Below, piece by piece: positions 1 through 4,700 of a stretch of DNA of 29,118 nucleotides. The stretch is from a virus. The stretch is from the IMG/VR virus record IMGVR_UViG_3300033148_003050, positions 1-29,118 of that record. One strand, given 5' to 3'. The notes beneath the pieces were generated by a model. That model searched no databases, was not told the origin of the DNA, and worked only from the letters and a program-made list of their open reading frames with translations. Made by a program: the position numbers and the translations under genes. Within the stretch, counting starts at the first letter, position 1, and each line of letters opens with the position of its first letter.

Positions 1-1
1 A

Positions 2-307
2 ATAGGGAACAGACATCAAGCCCCTTTTTCTTCTTTTAATGGACAAATAGATAATCTAAGTATTTACAACCGTGCCCTCTCCGCTTCTGAAATAGCCCAA
101 CTCTACCGAGAGCCATTTGCAATGTTTAGGAGAGAGTCAGGGTTCTGGGTGCCTTCGGGAGAGCCGCCAGTAGGGACAAATATGAAAATAAACATAGGAG
201 ATGTTTGGAAAGATGTAGAGTCAATAAAAATTAATATCGGAGATGCTTGGAAGGATGTCTCGGAGGTTAAACAAAATATAGGAGATTCGTGGAAAACGGT
301 ATTTTAA
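2..307 (+). CDS. LamG-type tail/fibre protein, C-terminal part
   Basis: This is an open 5' partial gene in frame 2 of the window. The first ~40 residues hold the typical end of a LamG/concanavalin-like jelly-roll domain: GQIDNLSIYNRALSASEIAQ followed by LYREPFAMF. Such domains in phage tail proteins usually bind glycans or decorate the virion. After a short linker come three tandem ~14-residue repeats, (K)INIGD-WKDV, ending in NIGDSWKTVF at the C-terminus. Repeats of the type 'xNxGxxWKxV' are common at the ends of phage tail or fibre proteins, but their role is unknown to me. The missing N-terminal half could be the gene starting at 28896 if the genome is circular. LamG assignment is confident; host-receptor binding is inference. 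Confidence 0.8.
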   Translation: MGNRHQAPFSSFNGQIDNLSIYNRALSASEIAQLYREPFAMFRRESGFWVPSGEPPVGTNMKINIGDVWKDVESIKINIGDAWKDVSEVKQNIGDSWKTVF

Positions 308-316
308 AGGTCTAAA
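305..316 (+). promoter_or_regulatory. TAAAGGTCTAAA intergenic element, copy 1
   Basis: The stop codon of the preceding gene runs directly into AGGTCTAAA, followed by an A-rich stretch. The first A after the stop is 26 bases before the next ATG (334). Identical to the copy at 2274. Function unknown; it is too far from the ATG to be a Shine-Dalgarno site. Confidence 0.5.
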
Positions 317-333
317 TTAAATAAAACAAAAAT

Positions 334-480
334 ATGAACTTAAATAAAGAACAAATTAAAAATCTATTAGTATTCTTAAATAGGACTCAACTTAACGGAC
401 AAGAGGCGGAAGTTTTAGTTCAAATAAAGATGATATTAGTTAAAGAGTTAGAAGAACAACCTAAAGTAGAACCAAAATGA
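334..480 (+). CDS. Small hypothetical protein, 48 aa
   Basis: A 48-residue reading frame, MNLNKEQIKN...EQPKVEPK, mostly helical and charged in character, with no motif I recognise. It starts 26 bases after the TAAAGGTCTAAA element and its TGA stop overlaps the ATG of the next gene (ATGA), which argues for translational coupling with the holin-like gene that follows. There is no clear Shine-Dalgarno sequence. The position between a tail-protein gene and lysis-type genes suggests a minor role in lysis or virion assembly, but nothing in the sequence shows it. Confidence 0.6.
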   Translation: MNLNKEQIKNLLVFLNRTQLNGQEAEVLVQIKMILVKELEEQPKVEPK

Positions 481-707
481 ATCCAGATATAATACAATTA
501 GGTGCTATTGGAATTATCTTTTTATTCGCAGTTAAAGAGTTCTTTAGTTATTTGAAATCCCGCAAAAATGGCGGGGGATTAACAAGGGAAGTTAAGATAA
601 TAGGTGAAAACCATTTAGAACATATGTATGATGAAATGAAGCGACAAACAGAACAACACGAAAAAATGATAATAGTTTTAACTAAAATAGAGACAAAATT
701 AAAATAG
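477..707 (+). CDS. Holin-like membrane protein, 76 aa
   Basis: Residues about 5-26 (IQLGAIGIIFLFAVKEFFSY) form one membrane segment preceded by a very short N-terminus. A basic stretch (LKSRKNGGG) follows, then an amphipathic, probably coiled-coil C-terminal half (ENHLEHMYDEMKRQTEQHEK). This one-helix-plus-coiled-coil layout is common among small phage lysis-region proteins such as holin or XhlA-like proteins. Lysis-type enzymes lie 1.1-2.3 kb downstream. The start is fixed by the ATGA overlap with the previous gene. Holin function is inference; it could equally be another small inner-membrane protein. Confidence 0.6.
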   Translation: MNPDIIQLGAIGIIFLFAVKEFFSYLKSRKNGGGLTREVKIIGENHLEHMYDEMKRQTEQHEKMIIVLTKIETKLK

Positions 708-728
708 TTCTTTTAGAAAGGGGATAAA

Positions 729-944
729 ATGTTTATCTATCACTTAATTCAGGTAGGTCAGGTTTTCCAGTTTCTAACATCAAACTGGGAAAAGTCAATA
801 ATTAAAATAACTGTTAAGAACGGAAAGGAGGTAGTATTTGACGATATACTTATAGATAGCATTGTTAAAGTGAACAGTGTATACAAGTATATTTTGGAGA
901 ACTGGTCTAACAATAAAGTCCAAGTTTTCTACAAAGCACCTTAG
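729..944 (+). CDS. Hypothetical protein, 71 aa
   Basis: A 71-residue soluble protein (MFIYHLIQVG...VQVFYKAP) of alternating beta-type segments with no family I recognise. Unlike most genes here it has a recognisable ribosome binding site: AGAAAGGGG sits about 5 bases before the ATG. The TAG stop overlaps the foot of a perfect hairpin (945-962), and 100 bases later a strong promoter starts a new transcription unit, so this gene probably ends the transcription unit coming from the tail and holin genes. Confidence 0.6.
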   Translation: MFIYHLIQVGQVFQFLTSNWEKSIIKITVKNGKEVVFDDILIDSIVKVNSVYKYILENWSNNKVQVFYKAP

Positions 945-962
945 GGTCGTTTAATTACGACC
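945..962 (+). other. Perfect hairpin directly after the stop codon
   Basis: GGTCGT pairs with ACGACC around the loop TTAATT. The stem begins in the base after the TAG stop. No T-run follows, so it is not a standard intrinsic terminator; it may protect the mRNA 3' end or be part of the larger structured block up to 1133. Its first bases, TAGGGTCG, resemble the AGGTC elements found after other stop codons. Confidence 0.55.
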
Positions 963-970
963 GCCAAAAA

Positions 971-1043
971 AGGGAACGGGATAGGTAAGAATCACACACA
1001 TCATAGATTGTAAAGCGATTCAAGCCCCCCGTTCCCTACCTAT
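971..1043 (+). other. Long-range inverted-repeat block, possible structured RNA
   Basis: GGGAACGGG (971-979) is perfectly complementary to CCCGTTCCC (1028-1036). The six bases just after the first arm, ATAGGT (980-985), are complementary to ACCTAT (1038-1043), just after the second arm. A small hairpin ACATC-ATA-GATTGT lies between. The two long pairings cannot both form in a simple compact pseudoknot because the connecting loops are too short, so they may be alternatives. The end looks superficially like a tRNA 3' half (GATTCAAGCC followed by an acceptor-like strand), but no cloverleaf can be drawn. Confidence 0.4.
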
Positions 1044-1050
1044 TGACAAG

Positions 1051-1079
1051 TTGACAAGCATCTTTAGAAATCTTATAAT
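1051..1079 (+). promoter_or_regulatory. Consensus sigma70-type promoter before HNH gene
   Basis: TTGACA (1051-1056), 17-base spacer, TATAAT (1074-1079): a perfect match to the bacterial housekeeping consensus. The eight bases TTGACAAG occur twice in tandem (1043-1050 and 1051-1058). The expected start, about seven bases after the -10 box, is near 1086, exactly where a pseudoknot-forming sequence begins. Confidence 0.85.
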
Positions 1080-1085
1080 GAAGGT

Positions 1086-1133
1086 GGGTAGGTCATTTTT
1101 TATGCCCACCAAGACCTACCCGTTAAGGTGGGC
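1086..1133 (+). promoter_or_regulatory. Pseudoknot-forming 5' leader of HNH gene
   Basis: Stem 1 pairs GGGTAGGTC (1086-1094) with GACCTACCC (1113-1121), nine perfect pairs. Its loop contains GCCCACC (1104-1110), which pairs perfectly with GGTGGGC (1127-1133) downstream, seven pairs. Connecting loops are 9, 2 and 5 bases, so an H-type pseudoknot is possible, with the last loop somewhat tight. The 3' strand contains the only purine-rich ribosome-binding-like sequence (AAGGTGGG) before the ATG at 1149. A leader that opens and closes over this site could control translation of the nuclease. The ligand or trigger, if any, is unknown. Confidence 0.65.
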
Positions 1134-1148
1134 TTTAATTATAAGATT

Positions 1149-1721
1149 ATGTCTTACAAAGATAAAGAAAAAGAAAAACAACATAGCAAAGAATATTATT
1201 GGAAAAATAAAGAAAAGATACAGCAAAGGTGTAAAAGATATCGTCAAAAGAATAAAGAAAAAATAAGATTAAAAAACAAAGAATGGTATCAGAAAAATAA
1301 AGATAGAATAGCTCAATGGCAAAAAGAATACAATAAAGAACATAGAAAAGAAAGAAACCAATATAATAATGAATATTATCATAAGCATAGGAAAACAGAT
1401 GTTAAGTTTCGTTTAAATGATAGTATAAGAACTTATGTTTGTCGGTCTTTAAAAGGAAAGAAAGCAGGTAGAAAATTGAGAGAGATACTTGAATATTCTA
1501 CTAATGATTTAATAAAACATCTTGAAGCACAATTTGATGAAAATATGTCTTGGGATAACTATGGAAGTTATTGGGAAGTTGACCACAAAAAACCAATTTA
1601 TTTATTCAATTTTACTTCTCCAGAAGATTTAGAGTTCAAGGAATGTTGGGCTTTAAAAAATCTTCAGCCAATGGAGAAAATCGCTAACAGAAAAAAGGGG
1701 AATAGATATCACCATTTATAG
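1149..1721 (+). CDS. HNH endonuclease with lysine-rich repeat N-terminus, 190 aa
   Basis: The N-terminal ~85 residues are irregular repeats of the form 'YYxKNKEKI' (KEYYWKNKEKIQQ, EWYQKNKDRIAQW, EYYHKHRKT), typical of a group of phage HNH proteins and likely to form basic DNA-binding helices. The C-terminal half has an HNH-like core: WEVDHKKPI (catalytic-type D-H), then LKNLQPMEKIANRKKGN, with the N and final basic positions of such nucleases. I choose ATG 1149 over the in-frame GTG at 1128 because the GTG lies inside the pseudoknot strand. The gene has its own consensus promoter and a structured leader, unlike its neighbours, which fits a mobile selfish nuclease. The actual target is unknown. 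Confidence 0.8.
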   Translation: MSYKDKEKEKQHSKEYYWKNKEKIQQRCKRYRQKNKEKIRLKNKEWYQKNKDRIAQWQKEYNKEHRKERNQYNNEYYHKHRKTDVKFRLNDSIRTYVCRSLKGKKAGRKLREILEYSTNDLIKHLEAQFDENMSWDNYGSYWEVDHKKPIYLFNFTSPEDLEFKECWALKNLQPMEKIANRKKGNRYHHL

Positions 1722-1755
1722 ACATAAAGCATTTTATCTGCGGTATTCCCCCCGC
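1697..1755 (+). promoter_or_regulatory. Hairpin whose whole loop pairs with upstream gene end
   Basis: GCGG (1740-1743) pairs with CCGC (1752-1755), leaving the eight-base loop TATTCCCC (1744-1751). That loop is perfectly complementary to GGGGAATA (1697-1704) inside the 3' end of the HNH gene. The element ends five bases before the ATG at 1761, so either fold could affect initiation of that gene, and ribosomes finishing the HNH gene would cover one strand. The short stem makes this less certain than the other elements. Confidence 0.4.
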
Positions 1756-1760
1756 ATTAT

Positions 1761-2276
1761 ATGAAATTAACAATGTTTAAAAAGTTAGGAACAGAGTTAG
1801 GTAAATCAAGCGTTTATTTTCTAAAAACGGCTTTTGGTATAAAGCCAATAGTCCGTACTAAAAGTGAGTTAGTCCAGATTGTATGGGATAAAACAGGCAT
1901 ACCAGCATATTCAGCAGATAAGAAGCATTATTTTATTGATTGGAAAACTTGGGAGCAACTTATTTTCTATGACTGGACAGATAAGAAAAAGTATCTTAAA
2001 GACAGAGCCGATTGTGATAATTTTTCATCATCTTTCTGTGCCCGAATGTCTGAAATATATGATTTGAATACAGCAGGGCGATTATTCTGTGATGTTTATG
2101 ATAAGGACACAGATAAGAAATTAGCAGGACATGTGGCGGTGCTAATAGTAGATAAAGACAAACGGGTTTTCTTAATGGAAAGTCAAACAGATAAGTGGAT
2201 AGAAATAACTAATCAGAACCAAAGGTTAGTAATAGGACAATGGAGATATTCCTTGAGATATTCTCGCTTCAACTAA
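1761..2276 (+). CDS. Papain/transglutaminase-like cysteine protein, putative lysis-region enzyme, 171 aa
   Basis: A plausible Cys-His-Glu/Asp set is visible: Cys85 in DRADCDNFS, His124 in KLAGHVAVL and Glu140 in FLMESQTD, in the order and spacing of the papain/transglutaminase-like fold as used in several phage proteins and in MOA-type lectin peptidase domains. Trp-rich segments precede the cysteine (IDWKTWEQLIFYDWTDKK). No signal peptide is obvious. It lies between an HNH gene and a small holin-like gene and may cut peptide cross-links in the cell wall or process virion proteins. The catalytic fold is likely; the substrate is a guess. It begins six bases after a small hairpin and has no Shine-Dalgarno sequence. 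Confidence 0.6.
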   Translation: MKLTMFKKLGTELGKSSVYFLKTAFGIKPIVRTKSELVQIVWDKTGIPAYSADKKHYFIDWKTWEQLIFYDWTDKKKYLKDRADCDNFSSSFCARMSEIYDLNTAGRLFCDVYDKDTDKKLAGHVAVLIVDKDKRVFLMESQTDKWIEITNQNQRLVIGQWRYSLRYSRFN

Positions 2277-2285
2277 AGGTCTAAA
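2274..2285 (+). promoter_or_regulatory. TAAAGGTCTAAA intergenic element, copy 2
   Basis: Same twelve bases as at 305, again starting with the stop codon of the gene before. The following ATG (2303) is again 26 bases after the first A past the stop. Confidence 0.5.
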
Positions 2286-2302
2286 CCAATAAAAATAATA
2301 AT

Positions 2303-2488
2303 ATGAAAATGCTAATTTTTCTAAATAGTGAGAAAAAGATTCACAGAGTTTTGAGACGAGCTATTGTAGTAGGAGTGTTGAGTGCTGTTGCTGTGGTAGC
2401 TAATGCCTTTGTAGATGTAGCCCCGATTTATATTATTCCTGTGATTACAGCAGTTCTGGCGGCTATTGATAAATATATCAGGAAATAA
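2303..2488 (+). CDS. Small two-helix membrane protein, putative holin, 61 aa
   Basis: A basic N-terminus (SEKKIHRVLRR) leads into two hydrophobic segments, roughly residues 19-36 (RAIVVGVLSAVAVVANAF) and 40-55 (APIYIIPVITAVLAAI), ending in the charged tail DKYIRK. Two closely spaced membrane segments with charged ends are the usual build of class II phage holins. Neighbours are a cysteine peptidase-like gene and, 550 bases downstream, a transglycosylase-like gene, which supports a lysis role. The ATG follows the AGGTC element; there is no Shine-Dalgarno sequence. Size and topology fit; the holin assignment is inference. Confidence 0.6.
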   Translation: MKMLIFLNSEKKIHRVLRRAIVVGVLSAVAVVANAFVDVAPIYIIPVITAVLAAIDKYIRK

Positions 2489-2528
2489 GTTATTCACATC
2501 TTGACAAGCCCGCTAGATTTGGTATAAT
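2488..2528 (+). promoter_or_regulatory. Promoter with upstream box, start at the ATG
   Basis: TTGACA (2501-2506), 16-base spacer, TATAAT (2523-2528). The ATG at 2536 is the eighth base after the -10 box, so the mRNA should begin at or within a base of the start codon. Upstream lies AGTTATTCAC (2488-2497), nearly repeated before the promoter at 3563 (AGTTATTAAC). The stretch TTATTCACA (2490-2498) also matches the DnaA-box consensus TTATNCACA. Confidence 0.8.
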
Positions 2529-2535
2529 CAGGGGT

Positions 2536-2757
2536 ATGGCACAAGTAATGTTTCCGAAACAATTGTTTTATGATACCCAAAGATTAAATCCTTACTGGAG
2601 TTCTTTTACTTGCTTCTGTGAAGTGGTAAAAGGCAAGAAGTATTTAAGAAGACCCACAATTACAAAGTGGTTTAATGAACTAGTTGAAAAGGATGATTAT
2701 GGAAAAAGAGATAAAGGTGAGTTATTGGGTTTCTTATTTTCTCTGGTGAAAGAATAA
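2536..2757 (+). CDS. Hypothetical protein from a probably leaderless mRNA, 73 aa
   Basis: MAQVMFPKQL...FLFSLVKE is a 73-residue soluble protein with aromatic and basic residues (YWSSFTCFCEV, KKYLRRPTITKWF) and no family I can name. Its importance lies in the promoter: the predicted transcription start falls on or next to its ATG, so ribosomes would have to load on a leaderless message. It may be a small early regulator or host-takeover protein, a role often filled by such genes, but that is inference. It is followed by a pseudoknot-type element with a T-run (2776-2807). Confidence 0.55.
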   Translation: MAQVMFPKQLFYDTQRLNPYWSSFTCFCEVVKGKKYLRRPTITKWFNELVEKDDYGKRDKGELLGFLFSLVKE

Positions 2758-2775
2758 TCGGGGAAGTTATATGGG

Positions 2776-2807
2776 ACAGAAAACCTTAAATCTGTTTTTT
2801 ATAAGGT
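2776..2807 (+). promoter_or_regulatory. Compact H-type pseudoknot with T-run
   Basis: ACAGA (2776-2780) pairs with TCTGT (2791-2795). The loop contains ACCTTA (2783-2788), which pairs with TAAGGT (2802-2807). Linkers are 2, 2 and 6 bases, the classic geometry of an H-type pseudoknot. The first stem is immediately followed by a run of T (2795-2800), so the same bases could act as a weak intrinsic terminator that pseudoknot formation would compete with. It lies between the genes at 2536 and 2850. Confidence 0.5.
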
Positions 2808-2820
2808 AAAACAAGGGAAG

Positions 2821-2831
2821 TAGGGTCTAAC
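2821..2831 (+). promoter_or_regulatory. Variant AGGTC-type element (TAGGGTCTAAC)
   Basis: TAGGGTCTAAC differs by one or two bases from the TAAAGGTCTAAA elements. The GGGTC begins 27 bases before the ATG at 2850, the same distance as in the other copies, although here it does not directly follow the stop codon of a gene. Confidence 0.35.
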
Positions 2832-2849
2832 TGGTACTTTGTATCAACT

Positions 2850-3287
2850 ATGCCGAAATACAACAATAAACGCCTCATTCTATATATAGTTCTACTAATT
2901 GCTATCCTTATTATTTGGTGGATAATATCTGGGTTTTTATTTGATGAAAGTACCCCCGAAACACAACTAATGGATTGCTTTACCGCCCAGGTAAATATGC
3001 CTTATTATGTGCGGACATATACTCTTGGAACTATTATTGAACAAGTTATAATTTGTGAAAGCGGCGGGAATCATTATGATAGCAATGGTGAAATACTTAG
3101 AGGAAAAGCAGGCGAATGGGGATTATGTCAATTCAAACAGAAAACTTGGGATATGTTTAATAAGGAAAGAGGAACTAATCTTGATATAGAAAGCAAGGAA
3201 GACCAGTTAGATATGATAAATTGGGCATTTGAAAAAGGTTATCAATATCATTGGACGTGTGCTAAAGGTCTTAATCAAATAAATTAA
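2850..3287 (+). CDS. Membrane-anchored lysozyme/lytic transglycosylase-like protein, 145 aa
   Basis: Residues about 9-30 (LILYIVLLIAILIIWWII) form an N-terminal membrane anchor or signal-anchor. The rest resembles a small soluble-lytic-transglycosylase domain: the catalytic-type Glu70 in VIICESGGN, then GKAGEWGLCQFKQKTW, then a helix ending in an aromatic/Cys motif (YQYHWTCA). Such enzymes cleave glycan strands of peptidoglycan; with a signal anchor it could be held inactive in the membrane until holins act. The last residues (AKGLNQIN) look like an accidental extension: their codons form a TAAAGGTCTTAA element one frame away. Enzyme class is likely, exact bond cleaved is not shown. Confidence 0.75.
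   Translation: MPKYNNKRLILYIVLLIAILIIWWIISGFLFDESTPETQLMDCFTAQVNMPYYVRTYTLGTIIEQVIICESGGNHYDSNGEILRGKAGEWGLCQFKQKTWDMFNKERGTNLDIESKEDQLDMINWAFEKGYQYHWTCAKGLNQIN
3263..3274 (+). promoter_or_regulatory. TAAAGGTCTTAA element inside the transglycosylase gene end
   Basis: The element is read through in frame as A-K-G-L near the C-terminus of the gene at 2850. AGGTC starts 26 bases before the ATG at 3292, and the following bases (AATCAAAT) match the copy at 28424 (CAATCAAAT). Confidence 0.45.
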
Positions 3288-3291
3288 AATT

Positions 3292-3462
3292 ATGCCAAAG
3301 AAAAAAGTAATAAAGAAAGTAGTAAAGAAGAAAGTAAAAAAAGTAAAACCAGAAACTCCTGTAGAATCTCCTGTGGAAACTCCCGAAGTTCCTAAAGCTC
3401 CTGTGGGATTACCAACAGATGACCCAGTAAACGCTCCACAACAAGTTGGATTACCAGTTTAA
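3292..3462 (+). CDS. Lysine-rich small protein with Pro/acidic tail, 56 aa
   Basis: The first 19 residues are almost only K and V (MPKKKVIKKVVKKKVKKVK), resembling histone H1-like tails; the rest is proline- and acid-rich (ETPVESPVETPEVPKAP) and ends in two GLP motifs (PVGLPTDDP, QQVGLPV). The strongly basic front suggests binding to DNA, RNA or teichoic-acid-like polymers; the disordered tail gives no fold. It is the last gene of the lysis transcription unit, four bases after the transglycosylase stop and just before two hairpins, the second a terminator. Function unknown. Confidence 0.65.
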   Translation: MPKKKVIKKVVKKKVKKVKPETPVESPVETPEVPKAPVGLPTDDPVNAPQQVGLPV

Positions 3463-3494
3463 GCGGGACATATAGCATTCTATATACTTCCGCT
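3462..3494 (+). other. Hairpin before the terminator
   Basis: AGCGG pairs with CCGCT, and inside it ATATAG pairs with CTATAT around a CATT loop. It begins in the stop codon of the lysine-rich gene and is directly followed by the terminator hairpin. It may block 3' exonucleases or strengthen termination. Confidence 0.5.
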
Positions 3495-3501
3495 ATCCTC
3501 G

Positions 3502-3545
3502 CCCCAGCCAGTTTCATAAGTCCTATGAAATCCGCTGGGGTTTTT
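3502..3545 (+). terminator. Strong intrinsic terminator ending the lysis unit
   Basis: CCCCAGC (3502-3508) pairs with GCTGGGG (3534-3540). Inside, TTTCATA (3512-3518) pairs with TATGAAA (3524-3530) around AGTCC. Five T follow (3541-3545). It separates the lysis block from the next promoter, which begins less than 20 bases later. Confidence 0.92.
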
Positions 3546-3550
3546 GTTCG

Positions 3551-3592
3551 AGTTATTAACTATTGACAAGCGTCAATGCTTTATGATAGAAT
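3551..3592 (+). promoter_or_regulatory. Promoter with upstream box, start at the ATG
   Basis: TTGACA (3563-3568), 18-base spacer, TAGAAT (3587-3592). The ATG at 3599 is the seventh base after the -10 box, so a leaderless mRNA is expected. AGTTATTAAC (3551-3560) matches the box upstream of the promoter at 2501. The -35 hexamer sits in an inverted repeat TTGAC-AAGC-GTCAA, a possible operator. Confidence 0.75.
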
Positions 3593-3598
3593 AGAAGT

Positions 3599-4069
3599 AT
3601 GACCAGAAAAGAAATGATGATACAGCTAAAAGACAAAAGATATACTTATCAAGCAATAGGCGATATTTTTGGTATAAGTCGTCAAAGAGTTCATTCTATT
3701 ATTACTGGATATAAATCTCCTTGTGATAAAAAAATAACAACACGAATTTTACCTGGATGGAAAGCAAGTGGAATTTATAATAGTAAAGGATTGGGTAAAT
3801 TCACTGGGACAGATTTCTTGGCAGAATTAGTAAGAAGGAGAGATAATTATACTTGTCAGATATGCGGAAAAGTATGGCAAGAAGGACAAAGAAGATTTGA
3901 TACCCATCATTTAGATGAAGAAGATGAAAATAATCATACTTATGAGAATTATAAAAAGCTTGATAGAATGATTACTTTGTGTCATAAGTGTCATATGAGT
4001 TTGAAACATATAAAAAGAAAAATGGCAAAAATAAGAAATAAAAGGTTTTCCACTGTTAGGGGGGGTTGA
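3599..4069 (+). CDS. HTH-HNH endonuclease, 156 aa, probably leaderless
   Basis: Residues about 15-40 (TYQAIGDIFGISRQRVHSII) form a helix-turn-helix. From about residue 85 comes a zinc-bound HNH nuclease: CQICGKVW, then FDTHHLDEEDENN, then TLCHKCHMSLK, giving four zinc cysteines and the His-His catalytic type. The protein therefore couples sequence-specific DNA binding to cutting, as in phage homing nucleases. It follows the lysis terminator and has its own promoter whose start coincides with the ATG. The next gene, another HTH protein, is also driven by a start-codon promoter. It may be an autonomous mobile nuclease or a regulator; the first is more likely. Confidence 0.8.
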   Translation: MTRKEMMIQLKDKRYTYQAIGDIFGISRQRVHSIITGYKSPCDKKITTRILPGWKASGIYNSKGLGKFTGTDFLAELVRRRDNYTCQICGKVWQEGQRRFDTHHLDEEDENNHTYENYKKLDRMITLCHKCHMSLKHIKRKMAKIRNKRFSTVRGG

Positions 4070-4093
4070 CAATGTCGCTGGCTTTGCTATAAT
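4044..4093 (+). promoter_or_regulatory. Promoter before HTH gene, start at the ATG
   Basis: TTGACA (4066-4071), 16-base spacer, TATAAT (4088-4093), ATG at the seventh base after it. Twelve bases before the -35 lies GGTTTTCCAC (4044-4053); the promoter at 10554 has AGTTTATCCAC the same twelve bases upstream. The two promoters may therefore share a regulator. The upstream box lies in the end of the HNH gene. Confidence 0.8.
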
Positions 4094-4099
4094 GGGAGT

Positions 4100-4327
4100 A
4101 TGATGAGAAAAAGAGACAAAGAGTTAATAAGTATTAGAGATGAAGTAATCTGTTCAGCGTGGGAAAGATATAAGAACCAGATAAGTATGGATGAACTTGC
4201 TGGTTTTTTTAATATATCACTTAAGAGTATTTATCGGATAATAGCCCAAAAATCGGGCTACCCTATTAAAAAGAAACCAACTAAAAAACAAATAGATAAT
4301 TTAATAAAGATAATCAGAAAATCTTAA
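4100..4327 (+). CDS. Small helix-turn-helix protein, 75 aa, probably leaderless
   Basis: Residues about 30-50 (ISMDELAGFFNISLKSIYRIIAQ) give a clear helix-turn-helix of the resolvase or sigma-region-4 type. The ends are basic (MMRKRDKE at the front, PIKKKPTKKQIDN at the back). There is no catalytic domain, so a DNA-binding regulator is the natural reading. Its own promoter shares an upstream box with the promoter before the capsid operon (10554), so it could be an autoregulated switch for late genes; this is inference. Two starts are possible, ATG 4100 or 4103. With 4103, GGGAG would lie four bases upstream, but the predicted mRNA starts at 4100. Confidence 0.7.
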   Translation: MMRKRDKELISIRDEVICSAWERYKNQISMDELAGFFNISLKSIYRIIAQKSGYPIKKKPTKKQIDNLIKIIRKS

Positions 4328-4336
4328 AGGTCGAAC
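4325..4336 (+). promoter_or_regulatory. TAAAGGTCGAAC element
   Basis: Again the element starts with a stop codon. It differs from the consensus at two positions and lies 33 rather than 26 bases before the next ATG (4361), the outlier in spacing. Confidence 0.4.
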
Positions 4337-4360
4337 ACAAATAATTAACAAAATAAAGAT

Positions 4361-4561
4361 ATGACTAAAGAACAAATACAACGAGTTATAAAGATTTGGG
4401 GCAAGAACTATAAGCCAAGTGATGTACCTGTCTTATGGAGGGAAGAAAGAGAGAACTATATGAAAGATAAGTATACTCCTGATTTAGAAGAATTAGACGG
4501 ACACGCTGAAGAAGTTAGTGGAAAAGCTGAAGAAGCCGAAGATAAATTAAGGTATCAGTAA
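4361..4561 (+). CDS. Hypothetical protein, 66 aa, paralogous tail with gene at 4853
   Basis: MTKEQIQRVI... is a charged, helical protein. The N-terminus (VIKIWGKNYKPSDVPVLWREERENYM) is unlike anything I recognise. The last residues, GKAEEAEDKLRYQ, closely match the end of the protein at 4853 (REKQAEDKLNYQ), and both genes end with the same junction, TAA-T-ATG. This points to shared cassette ends rather than shared function. It is the first gene after the HTH regulator's unit and is followed two bases later by a 45-residue gene. Confidence 0.55.
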   Translation: MTKEQIQRVIKIWGKNYKPSDVPVLWREERENYMKDKYTPDLEELDGHAEEVSGKAEEAEDKLRYQ

Positions 4562-4562
4562 T

Positions 4563-4700
4563 ATGTTTTACGAATTACACACCTCAAAATGGAGCTTAGA
4601 GATGATAGCCGAGAACTTCCAAGATTGGCTATATCAAAGCTGTATTGAGAGGGATAAAGAGGAAAGAGAAAAAGAGGAAGAAGAGGAATTAACAAGTTAA
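4563..4700 (+). CDS. Small acidic helical protein, 45 aa
   Basis: MFYELHTSKWSLEMIAENFQ, then DWLYQSCIERDKEEREKEEEEELTS. The first half is amphipathic with aromatic residues, the second a highly charged helix. No family is recognised. It starts one base after the previous stop in the common TAAT-ATG junction. Its stop codon (4698-4700) overlaps the first bases of the pseudoknot strand of the structured RNA that follows, so ribosomes ending here would cover that strand. Translation of this gene could thus influence the RNA fold. Confidence 0.55.
   Translation: MFYELHTSKWSLEMIAENFQDWLYQSCIERDKEEREKEEEEELTS

Noticed and set aside
971-1040. Possible tRNA gene
   Set aside because: A seven-pair acceptor-like helix and a T-loop-like GATTCAAGCC exist, but the T-stem would pair C's with A/G mixtures, no proper D or anticodon stem can be drawn, and the order of pairings does not give a cloverleaf.
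1102-1266. Alternative lysine-rich frame starting at ATG 1102
   Set aside because: It overlaps the HNH gene in another phase and its composition (poly-lysine) is what A-rich repeat coding gives in shifted frames; the HNH frame has recognisable motifs.
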